NCBI RefSeq assembly: GCF_000770305.1 | Contig: NZ_JNVB01000050.1 | Span: 1-32,513 of the forward strand | Length of the DNA: 32,513 nt | Reading direction: 5' to 3' | Source of the DNA: Erwinia oleae | GTDB taxonomy: Bacteria; Pseudomonadota; Gammaproteobacteria; Enterobacterales; Enterobacteriaceae | Part shown: positions 1 through 9,636 of the stretch, piece by piece | Layout: each line of letters starts with the position of its first letter | How positions within the stretch are numbered: the first letter of the stretch is position 1 | Notes under the pieces: generated by a model | Seen by the model: the letters and a program-made list of their open reading frames with translations, nothing else | What the model was told of the DNA's origin: nothing | Database searches by the model: none | Position numbers and translations under genes: made by a program

Positions 1-132
1 TGTTCACTCAACAAAGACTTGATAGTTCATCTGCCCGAAGGCTGTGATATCAATCCTGCGAGTGCCCACACAGATTGTCTGATAAATTGTTAAAGAGCAG
101 TGCGAACGCGGCTTAACCGGCGGTTCGCGAGG
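1..132 (-). ncRNA. rRNA operon leader with boxB-boxA antitermination signal (16S upstream region, partial)
   Basis: Read on the minus strand, this is the transcribed leader of an rRNA operon. BoxA (TGCTCTTTAACA) lies at 88-99, preceded by a boxB-like hairpin at 102-128 with arms GCGAAC/GTTCGC, and followed by the conserved ATTTATCAGACAATCTGTGT stretch. In E. coli about 160 nt separate boxA from mature 16S, so the 16S gene should start some 70 nt beyond position 1. Nus factors binding boxA are known to protect rRNA transcription from Rho. The neighbouring yrdA-yrdB-aroE order matches the flank of E. coli rrnD, so this is probably the equivalent operon; no mature rRNA lies in the window. Confidence 0.9.
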
Positions 133-138
133 TGGCGT

Positions 139-166
139 ATATTACGCTTTCCTCTTGCAGAGTCAA
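139..166 (-). promoter_or_regulatory. rrn P2 promoter
   Basis: On the minus strand, -35 TTGACT (161-166) and -10 TAATAT (139-144) are separated by 16 bp. A G+C-rich stretch, ACGCCACC, follows the -10. The 16-bp spacing and downstream position relative to P1 match rRNA P2 promoters. The start site should be near 132. Confidence 0.85.
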
Positions 167-238
167 CCCTGTTTTACAGAATTTTCTCTTCATCATTCAG
201 CGCCGGGCGTCTGCCCTGCTGCCGTTCGATGGAGGCGC

Positions 239-310
239 ATTATAGGGATCCATTTTAGTAGCACAAGCCTTTTTTCGATCTTTGTTTTTGTTCGTCGAAT
301 TTTCACGCGT
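239..310 (-). promoter_or_regulatory. rrn P1 promoter with A/T-rich UP element
   Basis: On the minus strand, -35 TTGTGC (261-266) and a perfect -10 TATAAT (239-244) are separated by 16 bp. The GC-rich discriminator GCGCCTCC follows, as expected of stringently controlled rRNA P1 promoters. Upstream, about 268-310 is strongly A/T-rich with runs of A, consistent with an UP element contacting the RNA polymerase alpha CTD. Fis sites are likely further upstream but I cannot place them by eye. P1 and P2 lie about 100 bp apart, as in E. coli. Confidence 0.87.
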
Positions 311-423
311 TTCGTAGAGATCTCAGACGATCCGCACAAAAACAGAACGCGACTGATAACAGACATTGATTGTTAATCATTCCTGGAACTACGCTACGCA
401 GAAGAAATTCAGTTGAGGTAATT

Positions 424-978
424 ATGTCTGGTAATTTAAGGCCCTTCAAAACGACGTTTCCAAAATCAGGCCAGCGAGTAATGGTAGACGCGTCGAGTGT
501 CGTTGTCGGAGAAGTCACATTGCATGATGACGTAAGCATATGGCCGCTTGTTGCAATACGAGGCGATGTGAATAGCGTTATCATCGGCAAGCGCAGCAAT
601 ATACAGGATGGGAGCGTACTGCACGTCACCCATAGATCACCCTCGAACCCGGATGGCTATCCCCTCATGATTGGTGAGGATGTGACGATCGGCCATAAGG
701 CCATGCTGCATGGCTGTACCATCGGTAATCGCGTATTAGTCGGAATGGGCTCTATTCTTCTTGATGGCGCAGTCATTGAAGACGATGTCATGATTGGGGC
801 AGGCAGTCTGGTGCCGCCCGGCAAGCGCCTACAAAGCGGTTTTCTTTACCTGGGGAGCCCGGTAAAACAGATACGACCTTTAACAGAAGCAGAGATTGCC
901 GGTTTGCTCTACTCCGCGAATAACTATGTAGGTTGGAAAAATGATTACCTTGCTCAAGAGAGCCAGATCCAGCCCTGA
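424..978 (+). CDS. yrdA: Gamma-carbonic anhydrase family protein YrdA
   Basis: A 184-residue protein of the gamma-carbonic anhydrase / left-handed beta-helix (hexapeptide repeat) family, the same length as E. coli YrdA. Repeats of the (I/V)G type run through residues 25-150. Histidines at 67/70, 91 and 96 (the last two as GHKAMLHGC) are placed as the family's metal ligands. The physiological substrate is not established even in E. coli. I chose the ATG at 424, preceded by TTGAGGTA; an in-frame ATG at 370 would add 18 residues not seen in homologues. The 3' end overlaps the convergent yrdB by 25 bp. Confidence 0.9.
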   Translation: MSGNLRPFKTTFPKSGQRVMVDASSVVVGEVTLHDDVSIWPLVAIRGDVNSVIIGKRSNIQDGSVLHVTHRSPSNPDGYPLMIGEDVTIGHKAMLHGCTIGNRVLVGMGSILLDGAVIEDDVMIGAGSLVPPGKRLQSGFLYLGSPVKQIRPLTEAEIAGLLYSANNYVGWKNDYLAQESQIQP

Positions 979-1205
979 TCATCTTCCTCTTCGTTCTCAA
1001 TCGCCTGCTCTGCAACATCTTCAAGATCCAGGCGGTTAAGTCTGAAACAGTTGAGCGCATCATCTGTATTACCAAAACGAAGGATTAAAGATCGTTCGCT
1101 AATAGCGCACATTATCTGGAAACCATTGACCATTGCCGGGAAGCAAACGGCTTGTTTCGTATCATCCCACCATTCGCGATCGACGAACTGAATGGCCTGA
1201 TTCAT
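954..1205 (-). CDS. yrdB: YrdB family protein (DUF1488)
   Basis: A small 83-residue acidic protein beginning [15 protein letters not shown] and ending DDQGWIWLS, matching E. coli YrdB (85 aa, DUF1488) at both ends. Its function is unknown. The ATG at 1205 overlaps the aroE stop in an ATGA arrangement, which suggests translational coupling as the last gene of the dprA-to-yrdB run. The reading frame is open 21 codons further upstream, but that part lies inside aroE and is not homologous to the family. The 3' end overlaps yrdA convergently. Confidence 0.85.
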   Translation of the reverse strand: MNQAIQFVDREWWDDTKQAVCFPAMVNGFQIMCAISERSLILRFGNTDDALNCFRLNRLDLEDVAEQAIENEEEDDQGWIWLS

Positions 1206-2020
1206 ATTGTAAGCTCGGCGCGTAGTACCGCAATCACTGGCGAAATTTCTGGCAATACGCCATGCCATAATAAGAAAGAGTGTGCAGCTTGCCCTACCAG
1301 CATACCTAAACCATCAGAGAGGCTTTCGGCTCCCTGCTGCCTGCACCAATCGAGAAAGGGCGTATTCCCCTGCTGGTAAAACATGTCGTAACAGCGACTG
1401 GCCTGATTAATCAATGAAACGGGCAGAGCAGGAACATCACCATTAATCCCACTTGAAGTAGCATTGATCACTAAATCATATTGCTCGCCAGAGAGTTTAT
1501 CCATGGGTAATGCCGTAATGGCACCAGCATGCTGAAAAAGCTGAGCAAGCAAGCTGGCCTTCTCAAAAGTGCGATTGGTGAGGGTGACTGAACAGCCAAA
1601 AGAAAGAAGCGGCAATATAACGCCACGAGCAGCTCCACCAGCGCCTGCCAGCAAAATACGATCGCTGGATTTGATTATCTGTAGTCTTTGAAGATCCGTT
1701 AACAGACCGATACCGTCAGTGTTATCGCCCAACAGACGACCGTCTTCATACCGTTTTATCGTATTGACCGCGCCCGCAAGAGAGGCTCGTTCAGTAAGTT
1801 CATTGACCAGTTCGAAGGCCTGTTCCTTAAACGGTAAAGTGACGTTGCAGCCAACACCGCCTGACTGCATAAAATTATCGACTGAGCGTGAAAAAGCATC
1901 GATGGGCGCACAGATACGTTCGTAGTGATGCGTAATGCCCGTTTGCTCTGCAAACAGCTGGTGAATTCGTGGTGATTTACTGTGCTTGATTGGATTCCCA
2001 AAAACGCCAAATTTATGCAT
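1202..2020 (-). CDS. aroE: Shikimate dehydrogenase (NADP+) AroE
   Basis: A 272-residue cytoplasmic enzyme that reduces 3-dehydroshikimate to shikimate with NADPH in the common aromatic amino acid pathway. The N-terminal substrate domain has Ser14 and Ser16 (HSKSP), catalytic Lys65 (LPFKEQ) and Asp102 (GDNTDGIG). The nucleotide-binding glycine motif GAGGAARG is at about 126-133, and the NRT motif that favours NADP follows. Length equals E. coli AroE. It starts 6 nt after the tsaC stop and overlaps yrdB by 4 nt, so it is part of the same transcript. Confidence 0.95.
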   Translation of the reverse strand: MHKFGVFGNPIKHSKSPRIHQLFAEQTGITHHYERICAPIDAFSRSVDNFMQSGGVGCNVTLPFKEQAFELVNELTERASLAGAVNTIKRYEDGRLLGDNTDGIGLLTDLQRLQIIKSSDRILLAGAGGAARGVILPLLSFGCSVTLTNRTFEKASLLAQLFQHAGAITALPMDKLSGEQYDLVINATSSGINGDVPALPVSLINQASRCYDMFYQQGNTPFLDWCRQQGAESLSDGLGMLVGQAAHSFLLWHGVLPEISPVIAVLRAELTI

Positions 2021-2026
2021 AAGGAA

Positions 2027-2599
2027 TTATCCCTGACGGATCAGTTGACCGGTTAACACATTACGAATTTCAGATGGGTTTTCACGACCGCTTGTCTCTC
2101 CAGCCAGCACCGAAAAATCACCCCCGAACTGGCGGCGGACTTCATCAGCGGTGCGACAGGGAAGAAGACCTGAAAGATTAGCACTGGTAGAAACCAGTGG
2201 CTTGTTAAAGCTCTTGCATAGTTGCTGCACCAGCGGATGATCGCTGACCCGCACGGCAAGCGAATCAAAACAGCCGGTGAGCCAGTCTGGCGTTTCGGGC
2301 CTGGCCGGCACCACCCAGGTTACCGGGCCAGGCCAGGAGGAAAACATCCGCAACTTTTGCTGTTCAGTCAGGCCGACATCGTCCAGATAGGGCTGAAGTT
2401 GCTGATAATCAGCTGCGATAAGAATCAGCCCCTTCTCTATGGAACGTTTCTTCAAACGCAAGAGATGCATAACAGCCGATTCGCTGTCCGGATCGCAGCC
2501 AAGTCCAAAAACCGCTTCGGTTGGATACGCAATCACGCCGCCTTGTCTGAGTTGTTCAAGGCAAAGTACAAATGATTCGGAATGGACACTATTCTTCAC
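2027..2599 (-). CDS. tsaC: L-threonylcarbamoyladenylate synthase TsaC (YrdC/RimN)
   Basis: Makes threonylcarbamoyl-AMP from Thr, bicarbonate and ATP, the first step of t6A37 tRNA modification. The YrdC/Sua5 fold is shown by the [16 protein letters not shown] motif, the SWPGPVTWV segment and [13 protein letters not shown] chose a GTG start at 2599: AGGA lies 7 nt upstream, and the resulting 190 residues equal E. coli TsaC exactly. The frame is open for 27 more codons to an ATG at 2680, but that lies inside yrdD and is not conserved. The GTG overlaps the end of yrdD by 11 nt, suggesting coupling. Confidence 0.92.
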   Translation of the reverse strand: MKNSVHSESFVLCLEQLRQGGVIAYPTEAVFGLGCDPDSESAVMHLLRLKKRSIEKGLILIAADYQQLQPYLDDVGLTEQQKLRMFSSWPGPVTWVVPARPETPDWLTGCFDSLAVRVSDHPLVQQLCKSFNKPLVSTSANLSGLLPCRTADEVRRQFGGDFSVLAGETSGRENPSEIRNVLTGQLIRQG

Positions 2600-3146
2600 T
2601 ACTTTTTCCTGCTGTGACTGGTTTACCACAGGCCTTGCTGGCGCAATACCGCCTGATCCCACGCGCCGTTTTTTTCTCAATTAACAGCGGAAAATGGCAA
2701 AATTCACATTCCCCTTCAACAGGTAGTGCGTTCACCACAAACTGACATTCAGGATAACGATCGCAGGCATGAAAGGTTTTTCCATAACGTGAACGGCGTT
2801 GTACCAGTTTTCCGGTCTGGCACTGCGGACAGGCAAGCGTGGTTTCATCAGGTTTATCAATAAGCTCAGTGTGCTCACATTCAGGCCAGGCGCTGCATGC
2901 GATAAACATACCGTACCGCCCCTGCCGAAGAACCAGTTCCGACTGACAATCCGGGCAAAACTGACCTTCAAGAACTTTAACGATATGGCCGTCGGTTTGA
3001 TTTTTCAGAGGGCGAATGTAATCACACTCAGGATAGCGTGAGCAACCAAGGAAAGCTCCATGTTTGCCGGAGCGAATAACTAACTCTGCCCCGCACGCGG
3101 GGCAGGACTCATTTTTTCGCACAGCAAAAAGCGCTGTTTTACTCAT
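2589..3146 (-). CDS. yrdD: Topoisomerase I-like zinc-finger protein YrdD
   Basis: A 185-residue protein built of four Cys4 zinc-ribbon modules of the type found at the C terminus of topoisomerase I. Each has a CPxC-type pair followed by a CxxxPEC-type pair; the fourth module (CEFCH...CASKACG) is slightly divergent. There is no topoisomerase catalytic domain. Function is unknown, with nucleic-acid binding implied by the fold. The start [15 protein letters not shown] aligns with E. coli YrdD (180 aa); the open frame upstream to 3230 overlaps smg and is unlikely to be translated. It lies 25 nt after smg. Confidence 0.87.
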   Translation of the reverse strand: MSKTALFAVRKNESCPACGAELVIRSGKHGAFLGCSRYPECDYIRPLKNQTDGHIVKVLEGQFCPDCQSELVLRQGRYGMFIACSAWPECEHTELIDKPDETTLACPQCQTGKLVQRRSRYGKTFHACDRYPECQFVVNALPVEGECEFCHFPLLIEKKTARGIRRYCASKACGKPVTAGKSSEE

Positions 3147-3171
3147 AACTTTATCGACACGAAGAGGATCT

Positions 3172-3645
3172 TCAGTGCACATTTCCTTCATTAACGTCGA
3201 AAAGAAGCTCTTCCATCTGTTGATAGGCATTTTCGCAGCCGGGAATATTGAACAATACCATCAGTACGACCCACTTCAGATCGTCGAGGTCAAATTCCAG
3301 CGTGTCCAACGCCATAATTCGTTCAATAACCATTTCACGGGTTTCAAGGTTCAATACCTGGATTTGCTCCAGGAAAAGAATGAATCCCCGGCAGTTCGCA
3401 TCTAACCGCTGACTTTCTTCCTCGGTATAGATACGCATAGACAGCGGATCGGTAGCCAGCAGGATCGGAGCAACTAAGCCGTCCTGATAATCTGCCAGCT
3501 TTTCCAACCAGTTCAACGCATTATAAATATCTTCACGATGAAAACCGGCATCGGTTAAATCATCAGTCAATTTATCCTGATCAACGCGCATTTCTGCCTC
3601 GTTGTGGATATACGTTTCAAATAAGTACATGAGTACGTCGAACAT
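3172..3645 (-). CDS. smg: Smg family protein (DUF494)
   Basis: A 157-residue acidic cytoplasmic protein of the Smg/DUF494 family, the same length as in E. coli, starting [18 protein letters not shown]. Biochemical function is not established; the gene is conserved beside dprA in many proteobacteria. A strong AGGAGG Shine-Dalgarno lies just upstream of the ATG and inside the end of dprA, whose coding region it overlaps by 29 nt. The overlap and strong internal ribosome site suggest independent re-initiation on a shared mRNA. Confidence 0.92.
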   Translation of the reverse strand: MFDVLMYLFETYIHNEAEMRVDQDKLTDDLTDAGFHREDIYNALNWLEKLADYQDGLVAPILLATDPLSMRIYTEEESQRLDANCRGFILFLEQIQVLNLETREMVIERIMALDTLEFDLDDLKWVVLMVLFNIPGCENAYQQMEELLFDVNEGNVH

Positions 3646-4741
3646 GGCTTGCCCTCCTCAATCGGACATAGCCGCCGGGTACAACTGCGATCCATCCTGC
3701 TAACTCCAACTCAAGCAGCTTCGCTACGATGGCTGGCACAGGTTGGCCGGCACGTTCAGCGACGACGTCAACAGGTGTAACCTCATCTCCTACGTTAGCC
3801 AACACATCAGCAAATGGCAATGGCGTATTGTCTTCGGTTGATGAATATATTAATGAAGAGGGCAAATCAGGTAGCCATGTCAGGTCGCTTTGCAACTGCT
3901 CAAGAATGTTGTTTGGATGCGCGGTTAACATGGCGCCTTGCTGAATAAGCCAGTGCGTGCCTTCGCTTGCGGGATTACCGAGAGTGCCGGGCACGGCGTA
4001 AACGTCACGGTTTTGCTCCAGCGCCAGCCGTGCCGTCACCAGCGAACCGCTTTTCAGCGTCGCTTCAACCACCAGCACGCCCAGACTTAGTCCGCTAATG
4101 ATTCGATTGCGTCGTGGAAAGTGATGCGCCAGAGGGCGTGCAGCCAGCGGAAACTCAGAAACGATGGCACCGCCGCTGGCGATAATTTCATCTGCCAGTC
4201 CACTGTGCCGCTGAGGGTAAATATTGTTTAAGCCGCTGCCCAGCACCGCCAGCGTTTTGCCCTGAACCTCCAGAGCGGCACGATGGGCAACGCCATCAAT
4301 ACCCAGTGCAAGGCCGCTGGTGATGGTGATGCCACTTAAGGCCAGCGCCTGCGAAAAAAAACTGCCCCAGCGGCGTCCATAATGCGTACAGTTTCGACTG
4401 CCCACAACGGCTATCTGCGGCGTATTTAATACCTCTAGGGCGCCTTTGACGAAGAGAGCGGGTGGGAAATGAGCGATATTTCGTAAGCGTTCAGGATACC
4501 ATGCGTTTTCGCTGGTAATAAAAGCATGTTGCGGATGTTCAAGCCAGGTCATCGTATGAGAAATAACAGCCGGATCGTAACTGAAGAAAGCGTGTTTTTG
4601 TTCTGCATTCAGTCCCGTTTCGTCCAGCTCACTTTTGCCCACTTCAGGCTGTTGCAAAAGAAATTGTGCAATCTGTTGACGCTGCTGACTCTGTAATCCG
4701 CTAACGCCAGAAAGGCGTAACCAAACTTCCGCAGGTATCAT
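3617..4741 (-). CDS. dprA: DNA-protecting protein DprA (Smf)
   Basis: A 374-residue protein, identical in length to E. coli Smf. DprA loads RecA onto incoming single-stranded DNA in transformable bacteria; in enterics its role is less clear. The central Rossmann-like domain shows [32 protein letters not shown] and [11 protein letters not shown], with a C-terminal winged-helix (DprA-WH) segment ending in GGYVRLRR. I placed the start at the ATG at 4741 ([10 protein letters not shown]), which has AGGGA upstream and fits the family; an in-frame ATG at 4801 would add 20 unconserved residues. First gene of the minus-strand run. Confidence 0.9.
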   Translation of the reverse strand: MIPAEVWLRLSGVSGLQSQQRQQIAQFLLQQPEVGKSELDETGLNAEQKHAFFSYDPAVISHTMTWLEHPQHAFITSENAWYPERLRNIAHFPPALFVKGALEVLNTPQIAVVGSRNCTHYGRRWGSFFSQALALSGITITSGLALGIDGVAHRAALEVQGKTLAVLGSGLNNIYPQRHSGLADEIIASGGAIVSEFPLAARPLAHHFPRRNRIISGLSLGVLVVEATLKSGSLVTARLALEQNRDVYAVPGTLGNPASEGTHWLIQQGAMLTAHPNNILEQLQSDLTWLPDLPSSLIYSSTEDNTPLPFADVLANVGDEVTPVDVVAERAGQPVPAIVAKLLELELAGWIAVVPGGYVRLRRASHVRRTHVLI

Positions 4742-4794
4742 AATTTCGTCCCTGATAAATGCTGCTTCTGTACGTCGAAACCCCTGCGCCAATG

Positions 4795-4824
4795 CTGTCA
4801 ATCATCCCCCGAAATGTCTACAAT
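4795..4824 (+). promoter_or_regulatory. Possible sigma70 promoter for def-fmt
   Basis: CTGTCA (4795-4800) and TACAAT (4819-4824), spaced by 18 bp, lie in the 128-bp divergent gap between dprA and def. The -10 is good and the -35 is weak (4 of 6). A second -10-like GATAAT follows near 4830. No dprA promoter could be placed with confidence on the other strand. Confidence 0.35.
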
Positions 4825-4869
4825 ATGAGAGATAATCATTTAAACCCTTGAACTCAGATCTGGAACTTT

Positions 4870-5379
4870 ATGTCAGTTTTGCAGGTATTACATTTTCCTG
4901 ACGATCGCCTTCGCATCGTTGCGAAGCCGGTTGAAAAAGTGAATGCGGATATTCAGCGTATCGTGGATGATATGTTCGAAACGATGTACGCCGAAGAAGG
5001 TATCGGGCTGGCCGCCACCCAGGTCGATATTCATCAACGTATTATCGTGATCGATGTTTCTGAAAATCGCGATGAGCGGCTGGTGTTAATTAATCCAGAA
5101 ATGCTGGAAAAAAGCGGTGAAGCGGGTATTGAAGAGGGTTGTCTTTCCATACCCGAACAGCGGGCGCTAGTGCCTCGCTCAGAAAAAGTAAAAGTCCGCG
5201 CGCTGGATCGCGAGGGAAACACCTTTGAGCTTGAGGCGGACGGGCTACTGGCCATCTGTATTCAGCATGAAATGGATCATCTGATCGGTAAGCTCTTTAT
5301 TGATTATCTTTCACCAATGAAGCGCCAGCGTATTCGCCAGAAACTGGAAAAGCTTTATCGCCAAAGCACCCGTGCTTAA
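4870..5379 (+). CDS. def: Peptide deformylase Def
   Basis: A 169-residue metalloenzyme that removes the N-formyl group from nascent polypeptides. All three family motifs are intact: GIGLAATQ (45-52), EGCLSIP with metal ligand Cys91, and QHEMDHL with His133 and His137 plus catalytic Glu134. Length equals E. coli Def. It is followed after 24 nt by fmt, so the enzymes that add and remove the formyl group are co-transcribed. Confidence 0.96.
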   Translation: MSVLQVLHFPDDRLRIVAKPVEKVNADIQRIVDDMFETMYAEEGIGLAATQVDIHQRIIVIDVSENRDERLVLINPEMLEKSGEAGIEEGCLSIPEQRALVPRSEKVKVRALDREGNTFELEADGLLAICIQHEMDHLIGKLFIDYLSPMKRQRIRQKLEKLYRQSTRA

Positions 5380-5403
5380 TGGATCGTCAGAAAAGGGAAA
5401 AGC

Positions 5404-6348
5404 GTGTCTTACTGCTTAAATATCATCTTTGCCGGTACACCGGACTTCGCCGCGCGCCATCTTGACGCGCTGCTGTCATCGTCGCATAACGTGGTAGGCG
5501 TGTTCACACAGCCTGACCGTCCTGCTGGCCGGGGTAATAAACTGACCGCCAGCCCGGTGAAACAGCTTGCTGAGCAGCATGGCCTGCCTGTTTTCCAGCC
5601 CACGTCGCTACGCCCTGAGGAAAATCAGCAAAGCGTCGCCGCCCTGAATGCGGATGTGATGGTTGTGGTGGCATACGGACTGATTTTACCCGCGGCGGTG
5701 CTGGCAATGCCGCGACTTGGCTGTATTAACGTACACGGTTCGCTCTTGCCGAAATGGCGCGGCGCGGCGCCTATTCAACGTGCACTCTGGGCGGGCGACA
5801 GCGAGACTGGCGTAACCATCATGCAGATGGATCGGGGGCTGGATACCGGCGCCATGCTCCATAAGCTCTCCTGCCCTATCGAACCAAATGATAGCAGCGC
5901 TTCATTATACGAGAAGCTGGCGGGACTTGGCCCTCAAGGCATGCTGGATACCTTGAAGATGCTGGCTGACGGTACTGCTCAGCCGGAGGTTCAGGATGAA
6001 ACGCTGGTCAGCTATGCGGAAAAACTCAGTAAAGAAGAGGCGAGACTGGACTGGTCGCTTTCAGCCCGGCAGCTTGAACGCTGCATCCGCGCCTTTAATC
6101 CGTGGCCGGTTAGCTATTTTATCGTTGACGGACAGCCGGTCAAGGTATGGAAAGCGACAGTCTTACCCCATACCGATCGCTTGCCAGGAACCATCGTTGG
6201 CGCTGATAAAAACGGCATCCGCGTAGCAACCTCAGCGGGCGTTTTGAATATTGAAGAGCTTCAGCCTGCCGGTAAAAAGGCAATGAAGGCTCAGGATCTG
6301 CTCAACTCCCGCCGTGACTGGTTCATTGAGGGATCTTCCCTTGCCTGA
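5404..6348 (+). CDS. fmt: Methionyl-tRNA formyltransferase Fmt
   Basis: A 314-residue cytoplasmic enzyme that transfers formyl from 10-formyl-THF to Met-tRNAfMet. The N-terminal formyltransferase domain has the catalytic triad Asn109, His111 ([10 protein letters not shown]) and Asp147 (GLDTG). The C-terminal tRNA-binding OB-like domain starts near residue 210. Translation begins at a [18 protein letters not shown], with AGGGA upstream; homologues such as E. coli Fmt use ATG and are of similar length (315). Def lies immediately upstream. Confidence 0.95.
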   Translation: MSYCLNIIFAGTPDFAARHLDALLSSSHNVVGVFTQPDRPAGRGNKLTASPVKQLAEQHGLPVFQPTSLRPEENQQSVAALNADVMVVVAYGLILPAAVLAMPRLGCINVHGSLLPKWRGAAPIQRALWAGDSETGVTIMQMDRGLDTGAMLHKLSCPIEPNDSSASLYEKLAGLGPQGMLDTLKMLADGTAQPEVQDETLVSYAEKLSKEEARLDWSLSARQLERCIRAFNPWPVSYFIVDGQPVKVWKATVLPHTDRLPGTIVGADKNGIRVATSAGVLNIEELQPAGKKAMKAQDLLNSRRDWFIEGSSLA

Positions 6349-6354
6349 TGCTCG

Positions 6355-6373
6355 TCCCGACGTAACGTCGGGA
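6355..6373 (+). repeat. Intergenic inverted repeat between fmt and rsmB
   Basis: TCCCGACG-TAA-CGTCGGGA is a perfect 8-bp-stem hairpin, starting 7 nt after the fmt stop. It is followed by ATAATTTTGAC, only a short T run, so it could be a weak terminator or an mRNA-stabilising element that lowers rsmB expression relative to def-fmt. Confidence 0.55.
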
Positions 6374-6394
6374 TAATTTTGACTTACGGTTCCT

Positions 6395-7684
6395 ATGAAA
6401 AAAAATACTAATTTGCGCAGTGTGGCTGCTCAATCCATCGAAAAAGTGGTTGAACAGGGCCAGTCGCTCAGCAACGTATTGCCCGCTGCACAAAAATCGC
6501 TGGCGGACAAAGATGGCGCACTCCTTCAGGAACTGTGTTACGGCGTGCTACGTACGCTGCCACAGTTAGAGTGGGTTATTGGTCAATTAATGGAACGGCC
6601 TTTAACAGGCAAGCAGCGTTCGGTGCATTTTTTGATTATGGTTGGTCTCTATCAACTGATGTTTACGCGTATTCCTGCACATGCTGCCCTGGCCGAAACC
6701 GTTGAGGGCGCCATCATGCTGAAGCGTCAGCAATTCAAAGGAGTGATTAACGGGGTACTGCGTCAGTTCCAGCGCAAGCAACAGACGCTGATGTCAGAGA
6801 TGAATGAAGGCGATCAAAAGTATTTACATCCCGGTTGGCTGCTTGAACGATTGAAGCGCGCCTGGCCCGCGCAGTGGCAACAAATTGTCGAGGCCAATAA
6901 TCAGCGACCGCCAATGTGGCTACGGGTAAACCGGCAGCACCACACGCGCGACGCCTGGCTTGCCCTCCTTCAGGAGACGGGAAAGAACGCGGAGCCTCAT
7001 CCGGAACACACCGATGCTTTAAGGCTTGATACGCCCTGCCCGGTCAGCCTGCTTCCCGGTTTTGAGCAGGGCTGGGTTACCGTACAGGATGCCTCTGCCC
7101 AGGGGTGTGTTGATCTGCTTGCGCCGCAGAATGGCGAAACGATCCTCGACCTGTGCGCGGCACCGGGCGGAAAAACCACGCATATCCTCGAAGCGGCGCC
7201 GCAGGCAAACGTCATGGCAGTGGATATCGACACGCACCGTCTGGAACGCATCGTTGAAAACCTGAAGCGACTCAGGATGACAGCTGAAGTTAAGACCGGC
7301 GATGGCAGATATCCTGAACAGTGGTGCGGAGAAACCCGGTTTGACCGCATTCTGTTGGACGCTCCCTGCTCAGCCACCGGCGTTATTCGTCGTCATCCCG
7401 ATATAAAATGGCTGCGCCGCGATCGCGATATTCCTGAACTGGCTACGTTGCAAATGACAATTCTGGATGCCATCTGGCCACATCTTAAGGTCGGCGGTAC
7501 GCTGCTCTATGCCACCTGCTCGGTACTGCCGGAAGAAAATCATATGCAGATCGCGGCCTTTCTGAAGCGCCATAATGATGCTGAGCTGAATGAAACCGAC
7601 CATGCCGATCAACCCGGGCGGCAGGTTTTCCCCGATCAGACCGGCGGAGACGGCTTCTACTACGCTAAGTTAGTAAAAAAATAA
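6395..7684 (+). CDS. rsmB: 16S rRNA (cytosine(967)-C(5))-methyltransferase RsmB
   Basis: A 429-residue SAM-dependent RNA m5C methyltransferase, same length as E. coli RsmB (Sun/Fmu). An N-terminal NusB-like RNA-binding domain spans about 5-130. The catalytic domain contains SAM motif [11 protein letters not shown] (252-261), the DAPCSATG motif with Cys325, and the nucleophile motif TCS with Cys375. It follows fmt after 46 nt and precedes trkA, the conserved enterobacterial arrangement. Confidence 0.95.
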   Translation: MKKNTNLRSVAAQSIEKVVEQGQSLSNVLPAAQKSLADKDGALLQELCYGVLRTLPQLEWVIGQLMERPLTGKQRSVHFLIMVGLYQLMFTRIPAHAALAETVEGAIMLKRQQFKGVINGVLRQFQRKQQTLMSEMNEGDQKYLHPGWLLERLKRAWPAQWQQIVEANNQRPPMWLRVNRQHHTRDAWLALLQETGKNAEPHPEHTDALRLDTPCPVSLLPGFEQGWVTVQDASAQGCVDLLAPQNGETILDLCAAPGGKTTHILEAAPQANVMAVDIDTHRLERIVENLKRLRMTAEVKTGDGRYPEQWCGETRFDRILLDAPCSATGVIRRHPDIKWLRRDRDIPELATLQMTILDAIWPHLKVGGTLLYATCSVLPEENHMQIAAFLKRHNDAELNETDHADQPGRQVFPDQTGGDGFYYAKLVKK

Positions 7685-7689
7685 CCGGT

Positions 7690-7707
7690 AGCGCAGGCTT
7701 CTGCGCT
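7690..7707 (+). repeat. Short hairpin between rsmB and trkA
   Basis: AGCGCAG-GCTT-CTGCGCT is a perfect 7-bp stem with a 4-nt loop a few bases after the rsmB stop. No T tract follows, so it is more likely an RNA-stability element than a terminator. Confidence 0.45.
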
Positions 7708-7738
7708 GCTTCTGAACACGCAATCAGGCTGAAGCATA

Positions 7739-9115
7739 ATGAAAATCATCATTCTTGGTGCGGGTCAGGTGGGCGGCACGCTCGCCGAAAATCTGGTGGG
7801 TGAAAACAACGACATTACCGTGGTTGATACCAATTCAGATCGCCTTCATCACCTACAGGATAAGTTTGACCTGCGTGTTGTTCAGGGCCACGGATCTTAC
7901 CCTCGCGTGCTGCGCGAAGCCGGCGCGGAAGATGCAGATATGCTGGTCGCCGTTACCAACTCCGATGAAACCAATATGGTCGCCTGTCAGGTCGCCTATT
8001 CTCTCTTCAATACGCCTAATCGCATCGCTCGTATTCGCGCACCTGAATATATCCGCGATGCCAGCAAACTTTTCACGCCCGATGCGGTGCCTATCGATCA
8101 CCTCATCTCCCCGGAGCAACTGGTAATTGATAACATCTATCGCCTGATTGAATATCCGGGCGCGTTGCAGGTGGTGAATTTTGCCGAAGGCAAAGTCAGC
8201 CTGGCAGTCGTTAAAGCCTATTACGGCGGTCCGCTGGTGGGAAATGCACTGACGGTAATGCGTGAACACATGCCGCATATCGATACCCGCGTGGCGGCTA
8301 TATTCCGTGAGGATCGCCCCATTCGCCCGCAGGGATCAACCATTGTTGAAGCGGGCGATGAAGTGTTTTTTATCGCCGCCAGCCAACATATTCGAGCGGT
8401 GATGAGCGAGTACCAGCGGCTTGAAAAGCCCTACAAGCGCATCATGATCGTCGGTGGCGGCAACATTGGTTCCGGCCTTGCCCAGCGCCTCGAAAAAATG
8501 TACAGCGTTAAGTTGATCGAGCGCGATCAGCAGCGCGCTGCCGAGCTGGCGGAGCTGCTGCAAAATACCATCGTTTTTTATGGCGACGCTTCGGATCAGG
8601 AGCTGCTGGCGGAAGAGCATATCGATCAGGTCGATCTGTTTATCGCTATTACCAATGATGATGAAGCCAATATCATGTCGGCGATGCTGGCCAAGAAACT
8701 GGGCGCCAAAAAGGTGATGGTACTGATTCAGCGCAAGGCCTATGTCGATCTTGTTCAGGGCAGCGTTATTGATATTGCGATTTCGCCTCAGCAAGCCACC
8801 ATTTCGGCGCTGTTAGGCCATGTCCGTAAGGCTGATATCGTTGGCGTATCTTCACTGCGTCGCGGCGTGGCTGAAGCCATTGAAGCCATCGCGCATGGCG
8901 ATGAAACCACCTCCCGCGTGGTTGGGCGCACGATTGATGATATTAAACTGCCGCCCGGAACGATCATTGGCGCGGTGGTGCGCGGTGATGATGTGATGAT
9001 CGCTAACGACAATCTGCGCATTGAGCAGGGCGACCACGTGATTATGTTTCTTACCGACAAGAAATTTGTTCCTGACGTTGAGCGTCTTTTCCAGCCCAGT
9101 CCGTTCTTCCTGTGA
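7739..9115 (+). CDS. trkA: Trk system potassium uptake protein TrkA
   Basis: A 458-residue peripheral membrane NAD(H)-binding regulatory subunit of the TrkG/TrkH K+ channels. It carries two tandem RCK units. The first Rossmann motif is [13 protein letters not shown] at the N terminus and the second is [13 protein letters not shown] near residues 239-251; each is followed by a TrkA-C domain. Length equals E. coli TrkA. No channel subunit gene is nearby, as is usual. It ends 107 nt before mscL, pairing a K+ uptake gene with an osmotic release channel. Confidence 0.96.
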   Translation: MKIIILGAGQVGGTLAENLVGENNDITVVDTNSDRLHHLQDKFDLRVVQGHGSYPRVLREAGAEDADMLVAVTNSDETNMVACQVAYSLFNTPNRIARIRAPEYIRDASKLFTPDAVPIDHLISPEQLVIDNIYRLIEYPGALQVVNFAEGKVSLAVVKAYYGGPLVGNALTVMREHMPHIDTRVAAIFREDRPIRPQGSTIVEAGDEVFFIAASQHIRAVMSEYQRLEKPYKRIMIVGGGNIGSGLAQRLEKMYSVKLIERDQQRAAELAELLQNTIVFYGDASDQELLAEEHIDQVDLFIAITNDDEANIMSAMLAKKLGAKKVMVLIQRKAYVDLVQGSVIDIAISPQQATISALLGHVRKADIVGVSSLRRGVAEAIEAIAHGDETTSRVVGRTIDDIKLPPGTIIGAVVRGDDVMIANDNLRIEQGDHVIMFLTDKKFVPDVERLFQPSPFFL

Positions 9116-9183
9116 TAATCGGGCGGCGATGCCGGGCCGTCTGATGCACTTTATCCCCTTCCGCATGGAAAAAGCGGGATGGT

Positions 9184-9199
9184 TTGTTAAACTTAACAA
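9184..9199 (+). promoter_or_regulatory. Palindromic TTGTTAA-AC-TTAACAA upstream of mscL
   Basis: A 7-bp inverted repeat with a 2-nt centre, lying 23 nt before the mscL ATG. It could form part of the mscL promoter or a protein-binding site. No matching regulator is known to me, so the function is open. Confidence 0.3.
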
Positions 9200-9222
9200 C
9201 TGGCAAAGGAAAGGAGATAAGA

Positions 9223-9633
9223 ATGAGTATATTCAAAGAGTTTCGTGATTTTGCAATGCGTGGCAACGTTATCGACCTGGCGGTCGGTGTGATTATCGGT
9301 GCCGCATTCGGTAAAATCGTTTCTTCTCTGGTGGCAAATATTATTATGCCACCGCTGGGGTTATTAATAGGCGGTGTTGATTTTAAACAGTTTAGTTGGG
9401 TGCTAAAGCCAGCCCAGGGTGACATCCCGGCCGTAGTGATGGAATATGGTATTTTTCTGCAGAACGTTTTTGATTTCATTATCGTTGCTTTCGCTATATT
9501 TCTCGCCATTAAGGTGATTAACAAGCTTCACAAGAAAAAAGAAGTGGAAAAACCGGCACCTAAGCCAGGCGCTGAAGAAATATTGCTGACTGAAATCCGC
9601 GATTTGTTGAAGCAGCAGAACACCAGAGTCTGA
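9223..9633 (+). CDS. mscL: Large-conductance mechanosensitive channel MscL
   Basis: A 136-residue inner-membrane protein forming a homopentameric tension-gated pore that releases solutes on osmotic downshift. The amphipathic N terminus [15 protein letters not shown] precedes TM1 (about 15-45, with [16 protein letters not shown]). TM2 is at about 75-100 ([14 protein letters not shown]), followed by a cytoplasmic helix. The ATG at 9223 has AAGGAG upstream; an upstream in-frame TTG at 9184 was rejected. A strong terminator follows at once. In E. coli the next gene is arfA, but here a sugar cassette intervenes. Confidence 0.96.
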   Translation: MSIFKEFRDFAMRGNVIDLAVGVIIGAAFGKIVSSLVANIIMPPLGLLIGGVDFKQFSWVLKPAQGDIPAVVMEYGIFLQNVFDFIIVAFAIFLAIKVINKLHKKKEVEKPAPKPGAEEILLTEIRDLLKQQNTRV

Positions 9634-9636
9634 CAG

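Noticed and set aside
1-88. 16S rRNA gene at the left edge
   Set aside because: The sequence is the leader after boxA; the 16S 5' end (AGAGTTTGATC) is not present in the window.
4742-4801. Twenty extra N-terminal residues for DprA from an upstream ATG
   Set aside because: They do not match the family, and starting at 4741 gives exactly the E. coli length with a suitable ribosome site.
8336-8794. Minus-strand open frames opposite trkA (also 7853-8278)
   Set aside because: Shadows of trkA, whose two RCK domains fully account for the coding pattern.
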